Positions 51,084 through 59,084 of a DNA stretch of 64,000 nt are shown here, piece after piece. The notes under the pieces are model-generated. The model was not told where the DNA came from. It saw only the letters and a list, made by a program, of their open reading frames with translations, and made no database searches. The translations under genes and the position numbers were made by a program. Position 1 is the first letter of the stretch. Each line of letters starts with the position of its first letter. Source of the DNA: T1Sed10-7 sp041686695. Lineage in GTDB: Bacteria; Actinomycetota; Nitriliruptoria; Nitriliruptorales; Nitriliruptoraceae. The stretch spans positions 1 to 64,000 of the forward strand of contig JAWLDJ010000003.1 of the NCBI GenBank assembly GCA_041686695.1, read 5' to 3'.

Positions 51084-51245
51084 CATCCCGCTCGGGTGGT
51101 CGGCCCGCTTCTGCCCGACCGTGGGTTCCACCCCCGGCAACGGGTTCGCGAGGTGCTGGCCAGCCTGGCGCCCCTGGCAGGTGTCGAGGAGGCCCGTTGC
51201 GACGAACTCCTCGAACGAGTCGGGCTGTCTGATGCCGCCCGGTCA
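51012..51245 (+). pseudogene. Fragment of an ABC-transporter ATPase
   Basis: The plus frame reads LLGLVRADDGAATIGGRAF, then HPARVVGPLLPDRGFHPRQ and DELLERVGLSDAA. This matches the stretch between Walker A and the signature motif of drug- or bacitracin-type ABC ATPases. It begins abruptly near 51012, just where recombinase 2 homology stops, and ends near 51245. The Walker A half was not found in the window. This looks like a gene broken by integration. Confidence 0.72.
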
Positions 51246-51655
51246 CTGACCAAGACCCTCTCGACCGAGCGGGCGTCGTCGGAGGTCTCGAGCTCGTGGA
51301 CGACCCCGACCCGCCGACGCAGGGTCGCCACTGACCCGTTGTACACGGGGCTGCCCGACTGCAGCAGGACGGCTCGATCCGCGGTGGCCTCCACGAGGAC
51401 GAGCGCCGCTGGTTCGCCGAGCAACGCGATCGAGATCTTCAGACGAACCGTCGCTCGGAGGGCTACGGCACGGCGCAGTTCGGTCTCGAGCCGGTCGCGA
51501 CGCCGGAGCATGGCGGCGAGCTGTCGGCGGCCGGGGGGCCTTCGCGGGTCATCGTGGCGTCGAGGTCCTCGAGCCGTCGGGTGGCCTCGGTGAGCCGGCC
51601 GACGGTCTGGTCGTGCTCGGTGGTCAGGTCGTGGATGAGCCGGCGCCTCAGCGGT
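51245..51655 (-). pseudogene. Frameshifted coiled-coil/hypothetical gene
   Basis: One frame encodes HDLTTEHDQTVGRLTEATRRL and a second continues RRQLAAMLRRRDRLETELRRA, then VRLKISIALLGEPAALVLVE and VLLQSGSPVYNGSVATL. The frames meet at a run of six G (51533-51538, plus strand), so a one-base indel is likely. The joined product would have an N-terminal coiled coil and an unrecognised C-terminal domain. The start codon and end are uncertain. Confidence 0.45.
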
Positions 51656-51920
51656 CGTCGCGCCGGAAGTGCCGGTCCACGGGCCGGAGGACCAGTACGA
51701 CCACGATGCCGGCGATGGCGCCGCTGACGAGCGCGGTGTTGAACGACGGATCGTCGAACATCAGGTTCTCCACGACCGCGACCGCGATGCCGATGACGGC
51801 AGCGATGGCCATGAGGACCCCCAGGGTCTTCGCGGTATGGATGTGTGCTCCTCGGTCGAGGTTCCGCAGCTGTTCGACGGTACGAGTCGCTGCTGCGGGC
51901 GGGTCCCATCCTTCGGACAC
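51648..51920 (-). CDS. Small two-helix membrane protein
   Basis: The 90-aa protein from GTG 51920 has a hydrophilic N-terminus (TVEQLRNLDRGAHIHTAK), then two helices (LGVLMAIAAVIGIAVAVV and ALVSGAIAGIVVVLVL) and ends RPVDRHFRRDDR. No strong ribosome site precedes the GTG. The end overlaps the upstream part of the frameshifted gene. The function is unknown. The 217 bp to the right (51921-52137) hold no gene I can support. Confidence 0.6.
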   Translation of the reverse strand: MSEGWDPPAAATRTVEQLRNLDRGAHIHTAKTLGVLMAIAAVIGIAVAVVENLMFDDPSFNTALVSGAIAGIVVVLVLRPVDRHFRRDDR

Positions 51921-52137
51921 TGGACATCGGCGCTGCCGCGAACTCCTCGACCACCCCCGCGCGGACAGCATCGCGGAGTTGCCGGCGTGACAGCCCATCC
52001 GAGCTGGTCCGTGCCGCCGATCCCGGTTGGGAAGGAGCCGTCCAGGTTGGTGGGGACTTGGGCACCCGCGCGGGTGCCGGTGCTGACGCGCCTGCTCGGC
52101 GCAGCGGCGAGGGTCAGCGTTTGCCTGTCCCTGCCGG

Positions 52138-52533
52138 TCAGGAGGCGCTGGCGACGATCGAGCGCTCCAGGATGGCGGCGAGTTCGTCGTGATCCGCCGG
52201 GGTGATGATCTCGTCGAGGTCCACCGGCCGCCCGTCGACGCGCAACTGCAGCAGCCCGAGCCTGGTCGCCTCCTCCGCGGCCGCGACGAGGAGCTCAGCG
52301 TCGAGCGGGCGCGGCTGCTGCATCCGGAACCCGTCGCTGTGGCGGACCCCGTCCGCGGGCTGCACGAGACCGCGGAAGACCGGTCCCGGATCGGCGTTGT
52401 AGGTGGCGACCTCCGCCCGGATACGGGTGCGCAGGATGTCGCGGACGGTGACCTCGTCGGCGAGGCCGGTGATCTGGGCACCGCCGAGCACGTGCCCGGC
52501 CCGGCTCTGGTCACGCATCAACAGCTCGCTCAT
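52138..52533 (-). CDS. Conserved hypothetical protein
   Basis: The 131-aa protein starts at ATG 52533. It reads TGLADEVTVRDILRTRIRAEVATYNADPG, then FRGLVQPAD, RPLDAELLVAAAEEATRLG and a closing LDEIITPADHDELAAILE. The pattern recalls small soluble proteins found in several actinobacteria beside DUF4132-type genes (from memory, not verifiable here). No catalytic motif is evident. It is divergent from the response regulator. Confidence 0.6.
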   Translation of the reverse strand: MSELLMRDQSRAGHVLGGAQITGLADEVTVRDILRTRIRAEVATYNADPGPVFRGLVQPADGVRHSDGFRMQQPRPLDAELLVAAAEEATRLGLLQLRVDGRPVDLDEIITPADHDELAAILERSIVASAS

Positions 52534-52592
52534 GGTCACGAGCATAGGTCGGTGGGGGCCGGCGGCCGCACCGTCGCCGGGCTACTACGGTG

Positions 52593-53273
52593 ATGTCGAT
52601 GGCTGAGGTCCCCCGGTTACTGGTGGTCGAGGACGACCGTGTCCTGCGCGATGCGATCGCTGCTGCGTTGCGGCATGAGGGGTATCGCGTGCGGTCGACG
52701 AGTCGGTCGGAGCGTGCGATGGAGCTCGTGTCGTCGTTCCGGCCGGACCTGGCGGTGCTGGACGTTCGGTTCCCGTCCGGTCCGGACGGCTTCGAACTCG
52801 GCCGGCGGGTCCGCGGGGTATCCGACGCGCCGATCGTGTTCGTCTCGGCGGCTGATGGTCTGGAGGACCGCCTGTCCGGCTTCGAGCTCGGTGCCGATGA
52901 CTACATCGTGAAACCGTTCGCGATGCCGGAGTTGCTCGCCCGGGTCGGTGTGGCGCTGCGGCGGGCGGGTCGGATGACCTCGGGTGTGGAGGCGGTGGGA
53001 GACCTGGTCCTGGACGAGATGGCACGCACGGTCGTGCGCCGTGGCGAGATCGTCGAGTTGACGCCGACGGAGTTCGATCTGCTCGCGGTGTTCGTGCGGC
53101 ATCCGGGCCGGGTGTTCTCGAAGAGCCGGCTGTTGGCGTTGGTGTGGGATTTCGACGCCTACGACGACAATCTCGTCGAGGTCTACGTCAGCTCGCTGCG
53201 GCAGAAACTCGAGCTGCACGGCGAACGCATCCTGCAGACGGTCCGCGGGGCCGGCTACGTCTTGCGGGCGTGA
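52593..53273 (+). CDS. OmpR-family response regulator
   Basis: The protein has about 226 aa. The receiver domain has the acidic pair in VVEDDRVL, the phospho-accepting Asp in AVLDVRFP and the Lys in IVKPFAMPE. The winged-helix DNA-binding domain has VELTPTEFDLLAVFVRHPG and SLRQKLELHGERILQTVRGAGYVLRA. Start codons at 52593 and 52599 are both possible; no ribosome site is clear and TACTAC lies just upstream, so it may be leaderless. It is paired with the following sensor kinase. Confidence 0.92.
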   Translation: MSMAEVPRLLVVEDDRVLRDAIAAALRHEGYRVRSTSRSERAMELVSSFRPDLAVLDVRFPSGPDGFELGRRVRGVSDAPIVFVSAADGLEDRLSGFELGADDYIVKPFAMPELLARVGVALRRAGRMTSGVEAVGDLVLDEMARTVVRRGEIVELTPTEFDLLAVFVRHPGRVFSKSRLLALVWDFDAYDDNLVEVYVSSLRQKLELHGERILQTVRGAGYVLRA

Positions 53274-53297
53274 GCGGGGTGGCATGAGGCAGCCAAC

Positions 53298-54602
53298 GTG
53301 AGAGCGGCCAACCTCCCGCTACGTCGGCGCGTGACGATCACGGGCACGTTGGTGGTGGCGGTCCTCGTGCTCGTCCTCGACGTGTTCGTCTACGTCAGCT
53401 TGCGCGATCGGATGCTGTCGAACCTGGAACGCGTGCTCGATGCGCGTGAGCAGTTGGTCGAGGGTCTCGACCAGGAGCTGGGACCCGAGGAGATCGCCGA
53501 CCGGCTCGACAGTGCCGGAGTGCGGGCGGTGGTGCGCACGGTCGACGGCGTGGAGTACCGCAGCGGAGGCGCGCCTGCGTTGAACCTGATACCTCCTGCG
53601 GAGGCTGAGGAGCCGCTGGCCAGTCGCATGGTGCCGCTCTCCGATGGAGCGGTCGCCTTCGTACTCGCCTCACGTGGCGGTATCGAGACGACCCTCAACC
53701 GGCTGGTGGTGCTGGCCGGTACCGGCACCGTGATCGTGATCGGGCTGGCGATCGCGGTGTTCGCCTGGCTCTCCTCGCGTGTCTTGCAGCCGGTGCGGGA
53801 GGTGGCGAGCACGGCGCAGCACATCGCGCTGGGGCACCTCGATGAGCGTCTCGATGCCAGAGGGGACGACGCGGAGCTCAGCGAGATGGTGCGGACCTTC
53901 AACGGGATGCTCGATGCGCTCGAGGCCGCGCTCGAACGTTCGCGCGAAGCCGAGCAGGTCAGCCGACGGTTCCTGGCGGACGCAGCCCATCAACTGCGTA
54001 CGCCGGCGGCCGGGATCAGGGCGTCGGTCGGAGCGACGCTGCGGACACCGGAAGGACCCGATCGCGAGCAACTGCTGGACAACCTGGCGCAGGAGTCGGC
54101 ACGGATGGCGCGATTGCTGTCCTCGCTGTTACGGGTCGCGCGACTCGACAGCCAAGAGCCTCCCAGGTTCGAGCGCACCGCTCTCGACGAACTCTTGGCC
54201 GGACTCGTGGAGCGGCACCGTGCGCGCGCTCCCTGGATCACCTTCGAGCTCGAGGCAGCCAGTGACGTGTGGGCTGAGGTCGACGCCGGTTCCCTGCACG
54301 AGGCGGTCGACAACCTGCTCGACAACGCGGTCCGGCATGCTGCAGGTCGGGTCCTCATCCGGCTGGAGGTGGCCGAGGACGCCCTCACGATCCGGGTCAG
54401 CGATGACGGTCCCGGTGTCGCTGCTGCCGACGCGGAGACGATCTTCGACCGCTTCGTGACGCTGGGCGATGGAGCAGGGACCGGTCTGGGCCTTCCCATC
54501 GCGCGCGGGATCGCGGTGGCTCACGGTGGATCGCTGGTCTACGCCGAGGGGGGGTTCGTCCTGCGGTTGCCGGGTGAGCGACCCACCGTGGGCCAGACCT
54601 GA
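53298..54602 (+). CDS. Sensor histidine kinase
   Basis: The 434-aa protein starts at GTG 53298. It has two transmembrane helices (residues about 12-32 and 140-160) flanking a roughly 105-residue extracytoplasmic sensor, then a HAMP domain. The phospho-accepting histidine is in DAAHQLRTPAAG, and ATP-binding boxes are VDNLLDNAVRHA, SDDGPGVA and GTGLGLPIARG. It forms a two-component system with the upstream regulator, 24 bp away. Confidence 0.93.
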   Translation: MRAANLPLRRRVTITGTLVVAVLVLVLDVFVYVSLRDRMLSNLERVLDAREQLVEGLDQELGPEEIADRLDSAGVRAVVRTVDGVEYRSGGAPALNLIPPAEAEEPLASRMVPLSDGAVAFVLASRGGIETTLNRLVVLAGTGTVIVIGLAIAVFAWLSSRVLQPVREVASTAQHIALGHLDERLDARGDDAELSEMVRTFNGMLDALEAALERSREAEQVSRRFLADAAHQLRTPAAGIRASVGATLRTPEGPDREQLLDNLAQESARMARLLSSLLRVARLDSQEPPRFERTALDELLAGLVERHRARAPWITFELEAASDVWAEVDAGSLHEAVDNLLDNAVRHAAGRVLIRLEVAEDALTIRVSDDGPGVAAADAETIFDRFVTLGDGAGTGLGLPIARGIAVAHGGSLVYAEGGFVLRLPGERPTVGQT

Positions 54603-54731
54603 GAGTGACCTGAACGTTGGTCCGAACGGACACCTCGCCGGACCTGGCGAACGGGCCCACGGATCCGCGACTCTCGCCGTCCTGTGCCGGTTTCAGGTCG
54701 TTGCGGTGGGTCGGGGTCGGCTCTGGGGCCG

Positions 54732-54761
54732 TTGTCGAGATGGAAGACGCTCTCGTAGGTT
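54732..54761 (+). promoter_or_regulatory. Putative promoter of the small lipoprotein
   Basis: TTGTCG (54732-54737), an 18-bp spacer and TAGGTT (54756-54761) lie 28 bp before the GTG at 54790, giving a leader of about 20 nt. The small lipoprotein may therefore be expressed independently of the kinase operon. Confidence 0.5.
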
Positions 54762-54789
54762 CGAGCCGTCTATCACGAAGGAGCATCTT

Positions 54790-54945
54790 GTGAAGCAACG
54801 TCGGATCCCCGCCATCGCGATGATGGCTGCCGCTGGCGCCTTGGCCTTCGGTGCGGTCGGCTGCGAGGTCGAAGACGGTGCCGACGGCACCGGCGACCCG
54901 CTGCTCGAGGAGAACGACGACCTCGGCGGCGACCTGGACGGCTGA
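54790..54945 (+). CDS. 51-aa lipoprotein downstream of the two-component system
   Basis: The GTG at 54790 follows GGAG. The signal sequence ends in the lipobox AVGC (residue about 25), leaving a mature acidic peptide of about 27 residues (GADGTGDPLLEENDDLGGDL). Such tiny acidic lipoproteins beside sensor kinases can be regulated targets or calcium- or cation-binding. A strong hairpin follows. No family is recognised. Confidence 0.7.
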   Translation: MKQRRIPAIAMMAAAGALAFGAVGCEVEDGADGTGDPLLEENDDLGGDLDG

Positions 54946-54963
54946 GCCAGGTGACCGATCTTC

Positions 54964-55013
54964 AGCTCCCGCACGGTCCACGTGCCCCCCAGGCAGGTGA
55001 CCGTGCGGGAGCT
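54964..55013. terminator. 15-bp perfect hairpin after the small lipoprotein
   Basis: AGCTCCCGCACGGTC (54964-54978) pairs perfectly with GACCGTGCGGGAGCT (54999-55013), with a 20-nt loop, 18 bp past the stop. There is no U-tract. It probably serves as a bidirectional terminator with the convergent small membrane gene ending at 55124. Confidence 0.75.
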
Positions 55014-55123
55014 TCGACCGTTGCGAGTCACGACGGCCGGGCCGTCGAGCCGCTGCCGGACGAGGATCGGAAGCGATACGAGCTCGTGTCCCGCCACAAC
55101 CTCGTACGTGGTGACCGTGCCGG

Positions 55124-55372
55124 CTATCGGCGCAGGTGGGGGATGAGGAACAGGACGCACGCCACGAGGAAGACGACACTGCCGACCGTGATCAGGACAT
55201 CGCCATCACGCAGCCCCGCGGCGCCGAACAACAGCGCACAGACCAGGAACAGGATCCAGCCCCAGAAGTCGAATCGCTCCAATGCCGCTCCGAGTTCCCA
55301 GCTTCCGCCCGACGGGCGGCCAGGGTAGGCCGTGTCGTCGTGCGGATCGGGCGCAGCACCCCGTCCCGGCAT
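55124..55372 (-). CDS. Small two-helix membrane protein
   Basis: The 82-aa protein starts at ATG 55372. A hydrophilic stretch (DPHDDTAYPGRPSGG) is followed by two helices (FDFWGWILFLVCALLFGAA and LITVGSVVFLVACVLFLIP) ending HLRR. It is divergent from the sulfurtransferase. No family is recognised and no good ribosome site is seen, so an upstream start is possible. Confidence 0.6.
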   Translation of the reverse strand: MPGRGAAPDPHDDTAYPGRPSGGSWELGAALERFDFWGWILFLVCALLFGAAGLRDGDVLITVGSVVFLVACVLFLIPHLRR

Positions 55373-55508
55373 CCGGCGAACCTCGTACTGGCGGTCACGG
55401 CAGGGTCCGCCGTGGCACGGTTTCCACTCCGAGGTCGGTGGATCGGACCGACAGGTGCCTAGGGTCCGCCCCCCGACGGACGTTCCGCACACCTCGGAGG
55501 ACCCTCCC

Positions 55509-56393
55509 ATGACATCCACCACGCTGCCGTTGCCAGGTCACCTCGTCGACGGTGACTGGCTGCAGCAACACCTCGGCCATGACGGGCTGCGGATACTCGA
55601 TGCGACCGTGATCCTCGATCCGGCCTCGTGGGAGGCGAACTCGGGACGCAGCGCTTTCGACGCCTCGCACGTCCCGGGAGCGACCTTCGTCGACCTCATC
55701 GCCGAGGTGTCCGACCCGGCTGGCGACGTCGATCTGCCGCAGGGCGTCCACGCCTACAAGCTGCCGACCCCCGAGGCCTTCGCCGCAGCGATCAGCGAGC
55801 ACGGGGTCGGGGACGCAACGACCGTCGTGGTCTACGACACGTCCGCCGGGATGTGGGCCGCTCGGCTGTGGTGGCTGCTGCGCTACTTCGGTCACGAGCA
55901 GGTCGCGGTCCTCGACGGCGGCTGGGACCGCTGGGTGCGGGAGGGCCGCCCGGTCACCTCGGAGCGGACCACGGTCGAACCTGCGACCTTCACGGCACGG
56001 GTTCGACCCGAGTTGCTCGCCACCAAGACCGAGATCGAGTCGAGCCTGGGCGACGAGGCGACCGTGCTCGTCAACGCGCTGTGGCCCGCGTCCTTCCGCG
56101 GCGAGGCGGTGACACCGTTGCAGCGGCCGGGCCGGATCCCCGGCTCGGTCAACGTGCCGTTCACGACCACCGTCGACGCGACCGGGGGTCTGCGCGCGCC
56201 TGAGGAGCTCCGTGCGCTGTTCGCAGAGGCCGGAGCGACGCCGGACAAGCGGGTGGTGGCGTACTGCGGCGGCGGCATCGCGGCCGCGGCCGACGTCCTC
56301 GCGCTGGCAGCCGCCGGAGTGCAAGCGGCGCTGTACGACGGCTCGTTGGTGGAGTGGGTCGCCGACCCCGAAGCGCCCCTCGAGGTCGGTTGA
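55509..56393 (+). CDS. sseA: Thiosulfate/3-mercaptopyruvate sulfurtransferase
   Basis: The 294-aa tandem rhodanese protein starts at ATG 55509 after GGAGG. The N-terminal domain (RILDATVILDP, HVPGATFVDL, YDTSAGMWAARLWWLL) lacks a cysteine. The C-terminal domain has VVAYCGGGIAAAADVLAL with the catalytic Cys. It transfers sulfur from thiosulfate or mercaptopyruvate to acceptors. The active loop CGGGIA points to the SseA-type thiosulfate sulfurtransferases. Confidence 0.9.
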   Translation: MTSTTLPLPGHLVDGDWLQQHLGHDGLRILDATVILDPASWEANSGRSAFDASHVPGATFVDLIAEVSDPAGDVDLPQGVHAYKLPTPEAFAAAISEHGVGDATTVVVYDTSAGMWAARLWWLLRYFGHEQVAVLDGGWDRWVREGRPVTSERTTVEPATFTARVRPELLATKTEIESSLGDEATVLVNALWPASFRGEAVTPLQRPGRIPGSVNVPFTTTVDATGGLRAPEELRALFAEAGATPDKRVVAYCGGGIAAAADVLALAAAGVQAALYDGSLVEWVADPEAPLEVG

Positions 56394-56545
56394 GCGCAGT
56401 GGCCGCCATCCAGCCGGGCGGACCCGACCCGTTCGGGCCTGGGCCGGTGATCGGCGGCCACTCCGGGTCGGTCGTGGACCGTTCGTAGGTGTCGGTGCAC
56501 CCGGTGCTGCCTCCACGATGTCCCCACGCGTCGGATGGAGGAGTG

Positions 56546-57307
56546 GTGCGACGCACCGCGATGGTCCTGCTCGCTGCGTCGCTGGGCATCGGTGCCTGCG
56601 GCGGCGATCCCGACGGATCGGACCCGTCGACACCACCACCCGAGGAGGGGGCGGTGCGCCTGGCCTCCGACTTCGAGGGGGGCTCGGACGGCTGGGCCAG
56701 CGACATCACCGACTACACCGAGGCGACCCGTCCGGACGATGTGCTCTCGGAGACGGAGGTCGCTCCCCCGGGCATCGACGCAGGGACCGGCTTCTTCCAT
56801 CTCGCGGCCAGCAACCCTTCCGACGACGTGTTCGCCTACCTGCATCGCGAGGTGACCGCCGACGACGGCCTCGAGGCTGATCGGACCTACACGGCAGCGT
56901 TCACGGTGCGGTTCGCCTCCAGCGCGCCCACGGGCTGCGTCGGTATCGGCGGGGCCCCGGGCGAGTCGGTCTACCTCAAGGTGGGGGCTTCGCCCGAGCA
57001 GCCCGTCCCGGTGATGGAGGAGGGTCAGTCCCGGCTGTCGGTCGACAAGGGCAACCAGGCAGGGGGCGGTGACGCCGCGGTCGTGGCCGGCACCGTCGAC
57101 AACGGCATCCCGTGCGAGGAGGCACTGGAGTCCGACCCACCCCCCTACGCGATGGTGACCCGGACCGGCACGGTCGAGGACGTCACCACCGCCGAGGACG
57201 GCTCGCTGTGGCTGTTCGTGGGGACCGACTCAGGCTTCGAGGGCCGGACCTCGATCTACTACGACCGCATCGAGGTGACGCTGACGCCGACCGATGAGGA
57301 GGCGTGA
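56546..57307 (+). CDS. Lipoprotein of unknown function
   Basis: The protein has about 253 aa. From GTG 56546 (GGAGGAG close upstream) the signal VRRTAMVLLAASLGIGAC carries a lipobox at GAC. The mature domain starts LASDFEGGSDGWASDITDY and reads like a beta-sandwich of the carbohydrate-binding or jelly-roll kind (YTAAFTVRFASSAPTGCVG; GRTSIYYDRIEVTL). Homologues appear in several Gram-positive genomes, but the ligand is not known. Confidence 0.75.
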   Translation: MRRTAMVLLAASLGIGACGGDPDGSDPSTPPPEEGAVRLASDFEGGSDGWASDITDYTEATRPDDVLSETEVAPPGIDAGTGFFHLAASNPSDDVFAYLHREVTADDGLEADRTYTAAFTVRFASSAPTGCVGIGGAPGESVYLKVGASPEQPVPVMEEGQSRLSVDKGNQAGGGDAAVVAGTVDNGIPCEEALESDPPPYAMVTRTGTVEDVTTAEDGSLWLFVGTDSGFEGRTSIYYDRIEVTLTPTDEEA

Positions 57308-57434
57308 ATGCGAGGCGAGGTCACGGCGGCCACGCCCGCCGCGCCCGATGGCCTCGAGGATCCTCGCTGAGCGCGCCCGTTCGGCACCGTGTCGGGCGGC
57401 GGTCGCCGCCGGGGGCAGCGGTGCTCGTCCCTGT

Positions 57435-57464
57435 ATTCCACGTCGCCATGGAATGGTGTAGAGT
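57435..57464 (+). promoter_or_regulatory. ArsR-type operator and promoter of the arsR-rhodanese gene
   Basis: The inverted repeat ATTCCA-N8-TGGAAT (57435-57454) overlaps a -35-like TTCCAC. After a 17-bp spacer comes TAGAGT (57459-57464), with the ATG six bases later at 57471, so the transcript is probably leaderless. ArsR repressors typically bind such palindromes in their own promoter, so self-repression is likely. Confidence 0.65.
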
Positions 57465-57470
57465 GATCGC

Positions 57471-58160
57471 ATGAGGTCGCGTGAGGTCAAGGACGAGCTG
57501 TACGAGCAGTTCGCGCGTGTGGGCAAGCTCACCGGCCATCCCAAGCGTCTGGAGTTGCTCGATCTGCTCTGCCAGGGGGAGCGGACCGTCGAGGAGTTGG
57601 CGCAGGCAGCCGACCTCAAGCTCACGACCGCCTCCGCCCAGCTGCAGTCGTTGCGGCAGGCCAGGATCGTCGCGGTCCGCCAGGAGGGCCGCTACGTCCA
57701 CTACCGCATCGCGGACGACTCGGTCTGCCGGCTCCTGCAGGCCGTGCAGGAGGTCGCACGGTCCCAGCTGAGCGAGGTGGCCGAGACGGTCCGGGTCCAC
57801 TTCGAAGCCCGGGATCCCGTCGAGCCGATCGGTGGGGACGAGCTCCGGCGCCGCCTGGCCACCGGGGACGTCCAGGTCATCGACGTCCGCCCACGTGGCG
57901 AGTACGACGCGGGTCACATCGCGGGCGCGGTGTCCGTCCCCCTCGATGAACTCGAGGACCGGCTCGCCGAGTTCCCCGCCGAGGTCGAGATCGTCGCCTA
58001 CTGCCGCGGGCCGTACTGTGTCCTCGCGCCCGAAGCGGTCGAGCAGCTCCACCGGGCTGGTCGCAACGCCCGCCGGCTGGAGGTCGGCTTCCCCGAGTGG
58101 CGGTTGGCGGGCGGACCCGTCGCCGCCAGCGCACGAGACCGAACGGTGGCTCGAAGTTGA
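57471..58160 (+). CDS. ArsR-family regulator fused to a rhodanese domain
   Basis: The 229-aa protein has an N-terminal winged helix of ArsR type (GHPKRLELLDLLCQGERTVEEL, recognition helix SAQLQSLRQARIV) and a C-terminal rhodanese domain (VIDVRPRGEYDAGHIAGAV) with active loop YCRGPYCV. The loop cysteine could sense persulfide or oxidants, as in known ArsR-rhodanese sulfur regulators. The upstream sulfurtransferase gene supports a sulfur-stress link, which is inference. Confidence 0.9.
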   Translation: MRSREVKDELYEQFARVGKLTGHPKRLELLDLLCQGERTVEELAQAADLKLTTASAQLQSLRQARIVAVRQEGRYVHYRIADDSVCRLLQAVQEVARSQLSEVAETVRVHFEARDPVEPIGGDELRRRLATGDVQVIDVRPRGEYDAGHIAGAVSVPLDELEDRLAEFPAEVEIVAYCRGPYCVLAPEAVEQLHRAGRNARRLEVGFPEWRLAGGPVAASARDRTVARS

Positions 58161-58165
58161 GCGGC

Positions 58166-58915
58166 ATGGGCGGTGTGACGGCGCGCAGGACCGTGATCGG
58201 CACCGACCCGGTCCCCTCCTTCGAGCACCTCGTCGTCGTGAGCGCTCACCCCGACGACGAGACCTTCGGGCTCGGCGGCCTGGTCTCCGCCTTCGTGGCC
58301 GCCGGGACCCGTGTCAGCCTCGTGTGCCTCACCTGTGGGGAGGGCTCCACGCTCGGTGCCTCCTGCGATCTCGCGGATCGCCGCACCCGCGAGCTGCACT
58401 GCGCGGCGCAGGTCCTCGGCATCAGCCAGGTCACGATCCATCACCACCCCGACGGCGCGCTCGACACCGTCAACCTGGGCCATCTCGTCGCGGATGTGCT
58501 CGCTGTCGCCGGCGACGCCGATGGGCTGCTCACCTTCGACCACGGGGGCATCACCGGCCATCCCGATCATCAGCGTGCGACCGACGCTGCCGTCGCTGCG
58601 GCCCGACGCCTGGGCATCCCGGTCCTGGCCTGGGCGATCCCCCAGCGCGTCGCGGAGCTCCTACGTCACGAGTACGGGGCGCCCTTCGTCGGCCGGCCGG
58701 CGAACGAGATCGACCACGTGGTGGCCGTGGACCGCTCCGGTCAGTACGCCGCGATGGCCTGCCACGGCAGCCAGCTCGCCGACAACCCCGTGCCCCGACG
58801 GCGCATCCACCTCCAAGGCGACCGCGAGTACCTCCGTCAGCTCCCGGAGCGCCGCCCGGAGAGCCGACCCACCGAACCGACCGCCGCGACCCGGAGGACC
58901 CCACGAACGTCCTGA
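58166..58915 (+). CDS. PIG-L family deacetylase
   Basis: The 249-aa zinc-dependent deacetylase has the N-terminal metal motif SAHPDDETFGLGG and the second ligand region GHPDHQRATDAA. Relatives remove acetyl groups from sugar amines in mycothiol or bacillithiol synthesis and modification, but the substrate here is unknown. ATG 58166 is used; a TTG at 58157 overlaps the arsR stop and is possible. Confidence 0.88.
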   Translation: MGGVTARRTVIGTDPVPSFEHLVVVSAHPDDETFGLGGLVSAFVAAGTRVSLVCLTCGEGSTLGASCDLADRRTRELHCAAQVLGISQVTIHHHPDGALDTVNLGHLVADVLAVAGDADGLLTFDHGGITGHPDHQRATDAAVAAARRLGIPVLAWAIPQRVAELLRHEYGAPFVGRPANEIDHVVAVDRSGQYAAMACHGSQLADNPVPRRRIHLQGDREYLRQLPERRPESRPTEPTAATRRTPRTS

Positions 58916-58929
58916 GTGCTGCGGGTCCT

Positions 58930-59041
58930 GCCTGGACGCTCGTGGCCTCAGCGAGGACCAACTCGTCGACGGAGCCCGCTGGTCCCCATGGAGGAGCTCG
59001 CCGACTGGACCCTCGATGCCGACCGGATCGTGACCCTCTGA
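58930..59041 (+). pseudogene. Possible frameshifted small gene
   Basis: One frame gives LDARGLSEDQLVDGARWSP and another continues MEELADWTLDADRIVTL to a stop at 59041. One added base in the CCCC near 58994 would join them into a short protein. This could be a small conserved protein with a one-base deletion, or coincidence of two short frames. Confidence 0.3.
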
Positions 59042-59084
59042 TCCCACCCTCGAGTCGCACGACGCTGACGCTGCCGGCCGTGCC

